This document shows positions 1 to 12,200 of a stretch of 64,000 bases of DNA, piece by piece. A program made the translations under genes and the position numbers. The first letter of the stretch is position 1. Each line of letters starts with the position of its first letter. Source of the DNA: Rhytidiadelphus loreus (Eukaryota; Streptophyta; Bryopsida; Hypnales; Hylocomiaceae); NCBI GenBank assembly GCA_947034895.1, contig OX344763.1:19685001-19749000 (forward strand), given 5' to 3'. A model generated the notes under the pieces. That model was given only the letters and a program-made list of their open reading frames with translations. It searched no databases and was not told the DNA's origin.

Positions 1-1413
1 ATAGCCATTTGTCCCAAAACCAAGAAAAAAATCCCTAGTTCCCATACAATTAGTCATTATATCATTTTTAGGAGGTTGTATTTTTTATTTCAAATAGCAA
101 TTAAAAATGTTTACTGTACTGCAGGACAATAAAACCATCCCACAAAGTCATACTAGCAAGGTAAAAACACATAAATTTTTTATTTTTCACACATGAAAAG
201 ATTTGAAAATTTTGAATTCATATTTGTAATAAGAGACCTCAAACTAGATAGAAGAGATCAAGAGCATATCCTAAACATGGCACAAAAGAGGGGACAAGAT
301 TTTTCTTTTACCTCAAAGAATGTATTATTTTGACATTGCTGGTCCTACTTTGTTTCATGGAATGCATTTAACATCTTGCTGTTGCAATAGGTGAAGGAGC
401 TTCCTACTTTGTGAAATTTAACCTCTAAAGCACCGGACAATGTTTTTTGGTTGTATAGAAATTTTGGGCAGGTACCTACGAGCGGAGATTTTCATATTTG
501 AGGCTGAAATTTTAATAGAATGTGTGGGTGTGGAAGATATTTCATATTCACCAAATTTCATGACATTTGGAAATACAAGTCAAAAGTTATAGCCTAATAT
601 GTTACTTTTTTTCGTAATTGGGCAATTCAAGCAGATCAGAAAAAATGACTATTTTCAGAAACAAAAATTTGGAATTGATTTTCTAGAGTTTTATATACAT
701 GAAAAGCTTTGAATCATTCCATTTTGATCAATGAGTCAAAAGTTATGAGGATTTTTTGTTTGTAGGCAATTTTGGATTTCCTACTCTAAAATAAACTTTG
801 AAATCCTTTATCTTATCCAATTCTCAATATTTTTGGAAAAAAATAAAATCTTAGGATGTAGATACATTATTGCAACATTTCAACCATTGGGATTGAAAAT
901 TTTCAATTCCATATTTAAATTGTAAATAATTTAGTATTTTTAATCATTCTCTACTGCTACCTACTTACTATTTTTTTCCTATATGTTGTACTATTCCAAA
1001 TGATCTGAAATTTTTCAAGCATGTGGCCAACTTGTCTAGGAAAACAAATCCAAAGAAGCACCACCATTTAGGTCATTTTTTCATAGAAATGTGAGCTTGT
1101 GAAGTGCAGCTGCCCTGCTTTTCGCAGGGTAAAAAAAATGATTTTAGTTAATTTGAATGCTTATATCTTGCAATCCACCCGGTGGAAATGTCTGAAATTT
1201 TTACCACATGTTTTTGATACTTTATAATACAACATCCTACGGTTAGATATGTCAAAAAAAGTTTTTTTTCAAAATTATGGTACTTGTACTAAAAATGGCA
1301 GTTTTGGAGCGTTTTTGGTGAAAATATAGTGACGGTCCTTTAAGGGTTAAACACTGACAATTAAATTGCAACTCCATGTATGGTATAACTTGGTTGCACT
1401 GTGCACTAAACTA
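1..1413. other. gene-free AT-rich stretch
   Basis: No ORF of useful length, no recognisable protein similarity and no clear terminal repeats were seen. The sequence is AT-rich with many short A and T runs, and looks like ordinary decayed intergenic DNA. Confidence 0.6.
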
Positions 1414-1828
1414 GGTATAAAATATTATGCTCTAAATGTGCCCATCTTCTTCAAATGGACCCTATTATTAGCTGGAGAATAGAGATGGAGTGATCCTTAA
1501 ATGAACCACTTTAGCAATTGAATGCATTGAGGAATTTTTTTTTCTATTGCAAGAGCCAAGCATTGTCTTTGATTTTTGCACATCTCTTTACAAGTTGCAA
1601 GTGGACAGATTTTGGGAGACCTATGTTCACAAATAGGTGTCTGTGCCCCCCAAATCTTTGAAAATTTATAAGTAATTCAAAAATGCTTGGAAATATACAA
1701 AACCACTTGTGTTAGGTTCTACATCTATTTCTCTTTCTCTGAAAAATGATAAAAAAATATTTTTTACTTGAAAACCTCTGAAAAAAGCAGACTAGCCCTT
1801 AAATGATCGCCTTTTAGAGCATACTACC
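1414..1828 (-). mobile_element. MITE (TA target site), copy A of a two-copy family
   Basis: This stretch matches the reverse complement of 18176-18584 along most of its length, for example the segment around 1560-1630 (GCAAGTGGACAGATTTTGGG) against 18370-18420. The ends carry an inverted repeat of the type AGGTA..TGCTCTAAAAGCGCCCAT, less well preserved here than in copy B, and both ends abut TA (1412-1413 and 1829-1830). It has no coding capacity. A TA target site fits a Tc1/mariner (Stowaway-like) element, but the superfamily is inferred from the target site alone. Confidence 0.65.
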
Positions 1829-1829
1829 T

Positions 1830-2600
1830 TAAGCATATGCAGAACGAGGCTAGACTCTCTCCATTGATTGAAAGCGTCAACAACTGAAATTGCGACACAG
1901 GCAAGCAGCTACAGTACCACACCCCCTGACCCTCCTTCACTCTGGCTGTGGCGCTCCGACGCAGTAAGGAAACAGTCAATCCTGTGCCCACGACGTGCTT
2001 AAACAACACTGTTCTTCACGTGGGGCGGCTACGCAACTACTGTAGTGGTGCCATTATTGGCACTCCTAACTACAGTTGGTCTACGCCACCGTCGGCCCAG
2101 ATTCCCAGGCTCCGACGCCCATCGTCTTCCCCAAACCCCAGCCTCGTCCACTGTTTCCACTCTTGCCCTTCCCCCTCTGCATCTGTTTTGCATCTGTTTG
2201 TGGCAGTTTCCGAGCTACGGCTACGGGCGTCTCCGAAGTTATGTGTGCTATGAGCTTATGCACACACAGGGAGGATAAGTTTGAGGCACTGCTCTCATAC
2301 ATGTGACCTGTGGAGTACTTCTGTGCTGGGCCGTTTCGTTGCTGGAGAGTTTCTTGCTTGCAAGCAAGCGCGAGAGAGACGAGCTTATGCACACACGGAG
2401 AGGATAAGTTTGAGGCACTGCTCTCATACATGTGACGTTGTTCTTGCTTGCCTGTGGAGTACTTCTGTGCTGGGCCGTTTCGTCGCTGGAGAGTTTCTTG
2501 CTTGCAAGCGGGAGAGAGAGAGACGACCCCAGGTGCTCTTGCATCCTCACGGGAGTACGTCAGGTATGCGCTTTCAAGTGTGAGTCTGAGGATTAGATTG
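1830..2600. other. GC-richer block, possible promoter/5' leader of the NLR gene
   Basis: The block is clearly richer in GC and CpG than its surroundings and contains the 2252-2527 tandem duplication. It ends with a good splice-donor context, CGTCAG followed by GTATGC at about 2562-2573. The next plausible exon begins at 6222, where the ATG directly follows an acceptor-like TTGATAG. A non-coding first exon with a long leader intron would join the two, but this is inference. The short ORFs here are not protein-like. Confidence 0.25.
2252..2527. repeat. two-copy tandem duplication (~130 bp units)
   Basis: Unit 1 (2252-2380) and unit 2 (2381-2527) both begin GAGCTTATGCACACAC, contain GTGGAGTACTTCTGTGCTGG and end in a GAGAGAGACGA tract. 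Unit 2 has an extra stretch of about 16 bases (GTTGTTCTTGCTTG region) before GTGGAGTAC. Similarity is very high, so the duplication is fairly recent. Confidence 0.85.
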
Positions 2601-5600
2601 AATTGGAATGCTTCAGATTGGAGTGGGGTTTTGGTAACACTGGAATGAGCATTTTAGCAAGATTGATTAGGGTGTTGTTTTGGGATTCTGTGTGAGTGAA
2701 TTTTTTGCATCTTGGAAGTGTTGTTGTAGGTGTTCTTATTAGTCTTGGTAGGCTTGTGTTTGTGTGTTTGGTGTTTGTAATGCAAGTAGGTTTAGTAGCC
2801 GACAATAGGTTGTGCTTGCAGTTATACAGTAGCTCTAGGTAGCGATATTCCAGAGTTGCACTTCATTACGTTTGTGTCGTTGCGTAGAAGCCTATCAATT
2901 GAGGGTTGGTGCTCTTTGACGTGTGAATTTATTGAATGTAGTATGTCCTAACATTGAGTCCTAGAGTATGTAGTGATGACTTGCCAAGTGGTGGAGAAGT
3001 TTGTGAATGGTTGCAATGTTGTGAGGATGAACAAACTTGTGAATGGTTACGGAGATGGTGGATGTAGACTTCTCATTAGAATAGTTGGTGAGGAGTGTAT
3101 TCTTTGAGTAGTTCTTGGAAAGAGCAGTGGTGAAAATTGGACTTCATTTTTCATTTATTTTGGGTCTCTCATGATGCAACAATTTATCATCTACCATTGT
3201 GGATATGGATGATGTATGAATTTGAAATAGTTTTTTCATCCAAAAGCATTCATTCATTCAAAGGAGTGATATTGTCTAAAATTTTGTTTTGCAATTTAGT
3301 AGTTTCATCCATTGAGAAATGGGAATCCATAGTGAAATATTCTTTTGTAGTTCTTTGTATCATTTTGTAGCATATTATATTGGGAAAAAAGGAGGTGTTC
3401 TTGAAAGTCAATCAATTACAAGGAGCTATTTGCCAAGTGATCTTTGATATGACTTGAAATTAAAAGTCTTATTATTTATGAGGTATAATATGTCTTAAGA
3501 AGCTCTATTATATTATTCAATGCATGTTCATGAGATTAGAGGTAGTGAGTGATGTACATGGTGGATAATATAGAATGATATATCCAATTGTAGCATTTGC
3601 CTAAATGTTTTATTTAAAAATTCTCTTTGAAGTTCACATAAGTTGACATTAGCTATTAATAACATTTTAATTTTATCATATTCTATCGAAATAATGACTT
3701 TGGGGAGTTATCAATTTTTGTTTTGATTTGAAGAAACTAAATTGTCATATTATTTTGCTTACAATAATTATTTCTCATATCACTTTTTGGTACATATATT
3801 CTAGTGAAAAAAGAAAATAATAGTAGTCCAATAGCGGTCATTACTTTGTAAGACTATTTTTGAATAGTATATACCAAGTGGCGGGGAGAGATTTGAAATC
3901 TTCCAAAGGTATCATCTTTAATCATGCAATTGACTTGAAATTTAATTTTTTCAAAGTTTTCAAAGCATATGTATGTTGAATTACAACTTATTACAATTGG
4001 AGTTGGATAATAGTCTAATATTGTAATTAGTCCTAGTTTCTATTAGTGAACTTTGTGCTCATGTTGAATTAATTATGGACACAACATGTCAAATGAAACT
4101 ATAGATCCCTTAGTATAGCAATTGGTACATGTGTGTTTATTCAACTTTGTTCAAATTTTTTTTTTTTTGTTACTCAACAAGTTTGTTTGTAATTAGGTTT
4201 TGAATTTAAGCATGTGTTCATGGCTTGAGGTATATTATTGTGCTAAGACAAATGGGAGTCATGTCCATCACACTTTTATATTTGTTTATGAAACTTTTGA
4301 AAATAGTTATGAATTTTTGAAGTTTGATTGACAAGTTTTTAAAAGTATCCCTATTTTGAATTGTTTGTTGTTGGTCCAACGAGGAATTTAATATGTACCT
4401 TTGTTTTAGGTTCTTTTATCTTCTTAGATTAGGGATTGATATAGGTTTGGCCTTCTAATTGGGAGATGTTACCTTTAATCATTAATTGTCATCATGTTCA
4501 CATTGTACATTAGAATACCAAAGGAAATTGGCTAGTGAACCTCTTTAGCTTTGTTAATGTATTGTAGAAATTCTCATCCGCATATACAAGATATGAGGTA
4601 TTTTTCATTTTGGGACAAAAAGTCATTATCATTTATTACATGTTCTTCCAAACACTTTCAAAATTAGACACAATTCAAGTTCTATTGAAAAGCTTTGTTT
4701 ATTGATTTCAACCATTGAGTAAATGTTGGCTGTATGGAATTATCTCATGGGACAATGGCAACCAATCAAAGAATATTCTTTTCCTACCAAGCTTGGCCTT
4801 GTCTATGTAAAGTACCTTGTACTTGATGCTTCCTCAAACAATTGTGTAGACGATGGATTTGGTGACCACTTGGGTATTATGAAGATTTTGTTCATGAAGG
4901 GGGTTAGGTTTCTTTATTCTAGATATTGAAGATGGGAGTATTGGTATATATTTCTAGAATCCCATTATTGCCTTTTTAAATTGATAGTAATTTTATCCCA
5001 CATTTGTCTATAGGTTTAAGCTTTTGTTCGAGATATTGTTAGGTAAACCTTTGAAGGAAATTGAAATCAACTATCATGATATATTATGTTGTCACTAACT
5101 TGAGTTATGGTTATAAAGTAGACAATTACTATGTATTTATGCTTCAATTTTTGAAAGATGGCATTTGAAAGTATGCAAGTAGGATGGCCTTTAGAAAAAA
5201 ATATATGCCCAATGAAATAGTCTTCATAATATTTATCACAAAATATGTGTAAAGTAATGTTGAAAAATGGATGTTAATGAATTGTAGTTGCAAATTTCCT
5301 TGTTATATTAGAGTTGGATAAGGATTTTGTAGATTGATGGGTAAAAGTAAATATAGTATTGAATGTGTATTTACTTTCACCCATTTGAGGATTTTGGAAG
5401 GATAATTTTGAATCAAGGGCATCAAACATTTTTTATACAATGAATAAAGACATATTTCTTTGTTATAGTTTGAAATGCAATTTTTGCGGTCCATTGTTGT
5501 ATATTTTAAAATGCCAATCATCCTCTAGTGGAGTTTTGTAGAGCAAATATCCAAATTGTTTTTATAGCATGATGGTTTTGAGTATCTAACAAAAGGTGTG

Positions 5601-6221
5601 AATCAAAGTATACAACAATGACAAAAGTTTATCTTTGTGTTGATTTGGGTTCAATGATCTATGGTACTTCCAATTTGATTCATTTCTAGACCTTCAACAT
5701 CTTTGAGAAGTGACAAAATTGTTACATATTTGAATTGCATGGTGTTGTGTTTGAACATTATAACATTTATATGGTGAAATGGAATTTAAATGAAAGATGA
5801 TCATTGACTAGTGCGTATCATAACCAATCGACCAGTGTGTATCATACCAAATTTTAGTACCAATTTGAATTTAAAACACAAATACAATGTCCTAAATTTG
5901 GTTCTCTCAAGTTCTTTTTAGGAAAAATGTACATTATGAAATTGATCTTGCAATATTTACAAATCATATTTCTAAGATTATGGCATGTGCCTTCAAAAAG
6001 TGGATAAGAATGTGTTATCTTTCAGCTTATTTATTATTGTATGGTATTAGGTTTATGTAGGAATTGCTTGCTTTATTTGATTGACTCTTTATATGAGATA
6101 ACTTTTAATATATTGATTATTTGAAATCCTCTAAGGACCTTTGCTATTTTTATGCGGTTGGGTGTTATTTTTTAACTACTTTCTTTGGGTGTTTTCTGAT
6201 ACTCTTGTTGAATTTTGATAG
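2601..6221. other. gene-free region upstream of the NLR gene
   Basis: AT-rich sequence. The few ORFs of 60-77 codons (for example 3137-3370 and 4723-4929) show no recognisable domain. No terminal repeats were found. It may contain the promoter or a leader intron of the kinase-NBS-LRR gene that starts at 6222. Confidence 0.5.
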
Positions 6222-9200
6222 ATGACTCCCCTTGTCGATCGAATGGCACGCTTTTTGATGTGGATGGTCAACTTCTTCACATTGGCAATTTTTTGGAAAT
6301 ACATGGGTATTACATGGTCTATTCGGTAAGCATAAATGTTATTTAGTAAGTGTTGGCGATTGGAAAGTGCATGTTAGAATTCAATATTGTTCACATTACT
6401 AAGTTTTTTGTATAGTTTTCTATTTGATTTTCTTTGAGTTGTACAACTAGTCTTGTTTTAAACATTTATATATATGATAAATCTAAAAAAGTATGTATCC
6501 TAAGTTCAATAGATAGGCAACTCTATCAATATTGCTCAATGAAGTTTCATTTGTTGGACATGCTTGATTCAATTATTTTATATCATGGAGTAATTTGCTC
6601 TCTATACATCCAAGCAAGATAGCTCATTGACAATACATATTAAATTCTTTGCAGGAAAGACAAGCATTTCTTGCAAGTGCAAAGTGAGCATTGTAAAAGA
6701 CTATGCAATGATATACCAAGACTTGAGAAATACTTGAAGGATATGGAAGCATCTGTAGCAAAGAAAGTCTTGAACAAAAATCAATGTGTACATCTTTTTG
6801 GCAAGCTCATCTTGGTCATGAAGGGCATTGACAAAATGTTGTCAAGTGCTACTGAGGATCTCAAGTTCCAATTTGCTTTTGAAGAGTTGTGTTATCTTCA
6901 AAAGAAAGTAGAGATTATGGGGAAAAATTGCATTGAACAAGATCGATGGTGTCATTTAGTTGTATTTCAACTCCAAAACAAAGAAACTTTTCGTGAGTTG
7001 CTTTTAGATTTGAAGTGTTGTTATGATGTAGCACGTGATATATACTTGTTCCACTATCCAATGCAATCAAACGATATTCTACCTATTCAGTTTGATGCAA
7101 CTACATATCAACAAGTCCTTGAAGATGGACAAGTTTTGAAGAAGAAGCTTGAACTTGTACTTCAAGGAGAAGTGTTAGAGGACTATGAAATAGCACAACA
7201 TCTATTGTTGAGATTTAGAAATTTGGATCGAGTTGATGGTGGAGATTTGGATGCTTTGGACGTTCCAAATGATTTCAAGACACCGGAATTAATTAATCAT
7301 ATAGGTGCAGGAGTGCACACATCAAATTGGTTAGGCATTGCATGTGCCACCAAAGTATTGGAAGGGGATCGTGAATTTCTCATCAATTCTCAAAAAGAGC
7401 CTGGCATCTTGGCTGGCTTGAGCCATCCCAATCTTGTCCAATTTTTTGGTTGTGGGACTAATAGAAATCTTAATGAGATTGTTGAGGAAGATGAAATGGT
7501 TGAGATGTATTTGGTGATGGAGCTTATGGAATCAAGCTTGTCTACCATATTGAGGAATAAAAAGAGACCTTTACCCTATTATCTTGCAATTGACATCATG
7601 CACCAAATTGCCAAGGGTGTATATTACCTTCATGACATGCAAGTTGCTCATCTTGATTTGAAACCTGATAATGTGTTGGTAAGTTCAATATCTATGGAGG
7701 ATTTGGATCCTTGTTGCATATTCAAGGTCACTGACTATGGAACTTCTCAATTGGAGGTCTGCAATAATCCTAAGAATCCAAAGCCATCAAAATATACTAT
7801 TGGAACACTAGGGTACATGGCCCTTGAAATGATCAAGGGGAGTAAAATTCCATTATATCCTTTCAAAGCTGATGTATGGTCATTTGCCATGATATGCTCA
7901 AAGATTCTATCTGGAAAAATTCCATACTCTGGTTTGAAACCAAAAGTTTTTTATGATCAAATATCAAGTATACATGGCATGGGTAATAAAAGCTTGCGAC
8001 CAGACCTACCCAACAATTGTAAAGAACTCACCAACTTAATTCAAGAGTGTTGGTCGCAAGATCCTCTTCAAAGGCCAACATTTTCCAACATTTGTGAAAG
8101 GCTCACACATTTAAAGAAGTTATTTATGAAGGGAACCTATTCATGCCAGATGTTTCCACAATATGTTTCATTTTGGTCCTTAAGAGATTCAAAGTCCATT
8201 GTAGACCATGTCCCACAGGTATGAAATTGTTGAAGTACGAAACTCAATATATTTGTTTTCCATAATTCTCTTTGGAACTTCACATTCATGGTTTGAAGTG
8301 TAGTGTTTTATTTTTATATGAAAATGACTTAGTAAATATGACTTTTGTATTTGTACAGGTGGATGAATCAATTGCACCTCTAAAGGAAGTTTTGATTGAT
8401 TTAGATCATCAATTATCTAAAGCCAAAGAGCTTTTGAAGATGAATTATATAGGCATTGTTGGCATGGGTGGAATTGGCAAGACTACATTAGCTAAGGCAA
8501 TGTTTGATGATGCGATAGAGAATTCTTCATACCATGCATCATGTTTTATTGCGCAATCCAAAAACTATCAAGGTTCATATGAGATATTGTGTGAGATATT
8601 ACCAAAACTTGGAAAAGATCAAAAACCCAAGAATTTGGGAGATGCTCAGGAGATGATGAAAGAACTCTTGGTTGGAAAGAAGGTTCTTTTAATTTTGGAT
8701 GACATCAAGGATGAAGCTCAAGTGCATGATATTGTACCTTTAGAGATGATTGATGCTAGTATGGGCACCACAATAATTCTCACAACACGCAAATGGAGGA
8801 CAATAGAATCATTTGTAGGCATTGAGGGAAGGTTGGACATTGAATTGTTGGATGAGAAGGCATCAACAATACTTTTCACCACTCACCTTTCTTGGGGTGT
8901 AGCTCCTCTATCAACTGACTTTGAAGACTTATGCAAGCATGTTGTGAAAGCTTGTAATGGCTTGCCTTTGAGCTTGAAAGTGATGGGTGCCTATCTCCAT
9001 AATAAACAAAGGTTGCGAAGTTGGGAACGAGCTTTACAAAGGATGGCAAGAGGAAGGAATTTGGATGGTGATGAAGAAATTTGGAATACATTGCAAATAA
9101 GCTATGACGGATTGAATGATGGTGTTGAAAAGAGGATGTTTTTGGATGTGGCTTGTTTCTTTTGTCGAGATGTATATCCATCTGGCCTATCAAAAGAGAC

Positions 9201-12200
9201 CATCTTATTCATGTGGTCCAAAGATGGCACCCTTCCAATGGGTGAGTTAGACAGGTTGATTGACATGTCATTGTTGAAGGTCAATAAAGATGATGACACT
9301 ATAGAAATGCATGATCAACTATGTGACATGGGACGAATGATTGCCAAAGGTACAAGAGTTTGGAAAGCTTCTATGATACGAGAAAGTGGATTTTTAAACA
9401 AGGTAATATTTCAATAGTGCAAGTGTGCATGAATAATGTGTTTTGCTACATACGTTTGAATGGAGTTAGTAAACAACTAAACATTCAACCCAAATTATTA
9501 CAAAAATTATGAATTTTGAAATATGTCCAAAAAATTAATTATCATTTGAGTCTACTATATAAAGATGTAATACATTCTAATCTAAATTTTTTTGAATGTA
9601 GGATGTTGAGGTCCTTGAAGGCATTTCTTGGCAAGAGACTATAAACCATCATTTTCCTTTGGTTCAACAACACCAAAGTTTTGATTTTGAAAAACTTCGT
9701 GTATTGATTTTAGTGAGCACTTTGGACAATCCTAAAGTGCATGTTGAAAACTTCAACTTACTAATACAAATAGCTTTACAATGTTCTCAATTGGAGGCAA
9801 TTATAATTGGAAACTCTCAAGATTGGATTGAATTGCCACATACACTTCCATCAAATACTTTAGTTACTCTACAAAGGAAGATATTAGACCTTTGTAAAAC
9901 ATGTGCATCACTAAAAGTTCTTGATCTAATAGGGCTAGGATTCCTTGAACAATTACCAATCAAATTTGCATCTAGCAATATCCTATTGAGACTAAGTCTT
10001 AGTTATTGCTTTAGCTTGACAACATTGCCAAAGGAAGTAGGGAACTTGTCTTCTCTAACTACTCTCAATTTATCGGGGTGTTCAAGTTTGGCAACCTTGC
10101 CAAAAGAAGTGGGGAACTTGTCTTCCTTAACCACTCTCAACATGTCGGGGTGCACAAGCTTGGTGGCCTTACCAAATGAAGTAGGGAACTTGTGTGGTTT
10201 GACCACTCTCAATCTAAACCAATGTTCAAGCTTGGTGGCTTTACCAAAGGAAGTGGGAAACTTGTTTTCTTTGACTACTCTCAATATGTGGGAGTGTACA
10301 AGCTTGGTGACCTTGCCAAAGGAAGTAGGGAATTTGTCTTCCTTAACCATTGTCAATTTAAAGAGGTGTTCAAGCTTGGCGTCCTTGCCAAAAGAAGTGG
10401 AGAACTTGTCTTCCTTGATCACTCTCAATTTGAGTGAGTGTTCAAGCTTGGCGTCCTTGCCAAAAGAAGTGGGGAACTTGTCTTCCTTGATCACTCTCAA
10501 TATGTGGGGGTGTACAAGCTTGGTAGCCTTACCAAAAGAAGTGGGGAACTTGTCTTCCTTGATCACTCTCAATATGTGGGGGTGTACGAGTTTGATAGCC
10601 TTACCAAAGGAAGTGGGGAATTTGTCTTCCTTGACATTTTTGGATTTGACTGACTATTCAAGCTTGATGACCTTGCCAAAAGACGTGGGGAACTTGTCTT
10701 CTTTGACTACTTTAGATTTGAGTAACTGTTCAAGCTTGACTATTTTACCAAAGGAAATAGGGAACTTGACTTCCTTGACCACTCTCAATATGTGGGGGTG
10801 TACAAGCTTGGTGGCCTTGCCAAAAGAAGTGGGAAACTTGTCTTCTTTGACTACTCTCAATATGTGGAGGTGTACAAGCCTAGTAGCCTTGCCAAAAGAA
10901 GTGGGAAACTTGTCTTCTTTGACCACTCTCAATATGTGGGGGTGTACAAGTTTGGCGGTCTTGCCAAAAGAAGTGGGGAACTTGTCTTCTTTGACCACTT
11001 TAGATTTAGATGAGTGTTCAAGCTTAGCGGCTTTGCCAAAAGAAGTAGAAAACTTGTCTTCCTTGACCACTCTCAATTTGAGTGGAATGTGTTCAAGCTT
11101 TACGGCCTCACTAAAGGATATGAAAAACTCTTCTTCCTTGACTACTCTCAAATTGAGTGGAACGTGTTCAAGCTTCATGACCTTACTAAAGGATATGAGG
11201 AACTTTTCTTCCTTGACCACTCTCATGCTGACTAAAAATTCAAGCATAACGACCTTACCAAAAGAAGTAGGAAACTTGTCTTCCTTGACAACTTTAGATT
11301 TAGATGAGTATTCAAACTTGATGGCCTTGCCAAAGGAAGTGGGGAACTTGTCTTCTTTGACCACTTTCAATATGTGGAGGTGTACAAGTTTCGCAACCTT
11401 GCCAAATGAAGTAGGGAACTTGTGTGGTTTGACCACTCTCAATCTAAACCAATGTTCGAGATTGGCGGCCTTACCAAAGGAAGTGAAAAACTTGTTTTCT
11501 TTGACCACTCTTAATATGTGGGGGTGTACAAGCTTGGCGGCCTTGCCAAAAGAAGTGGGGAGCTTATTTTCTTTGACCACTTTAGATTTAAGTGAGTGTT
11601 CAAGCTTGGCGTCCTTGCCAAAAGAAGTGGGGAACTTGTCTTCCTTGACCACTCTCAATATGTGGGGGTGTACAAGCTTGGTGGCCTTGCCAAAAGAAGT
11701 GGGAAACTTGTCTTTCTTAATATGTGGGGGGTATACAAGCTTGGTAGTCTTACCAAAAGAAGTGGGGAACTTTTCTTCTTTGAAATCTTTAGATTTGACC
11801 AAATGTTCAAGCTTGACAACTTTGCCAAAAGATGTGGGGAACTTGTCTTTTTTAACCACTTTAGATTTGGCTAAGTGTTCAAGTTTGACAGCTTTACCAA
11901 AGGAAATGGGGAACTTGTCTTCCTTGACCTCTTTACATTTAGGTGAGTGTTCAAACTTGGTAGCCTTGCCAAAAGATGTAGGGAACTTGTCTTCCTTAAT
12001 CACTCTCAATATGTGGGAGTGTACGAGCTTGATAGCCTTATCAAAGGAAGTGGAGAACTTGTCTTCCTTGACCACTCTCAAATTGAGTCAATGTTCAAGC
12101 TTGACAGTCTTGCCAAAGGATGTTGGGAACTTGTCTTCTTTGACCACTTTACATTTAAATGGGTGTTCAAGTTTGGAGGCCTTACCAAAAGAAGTGGGGA

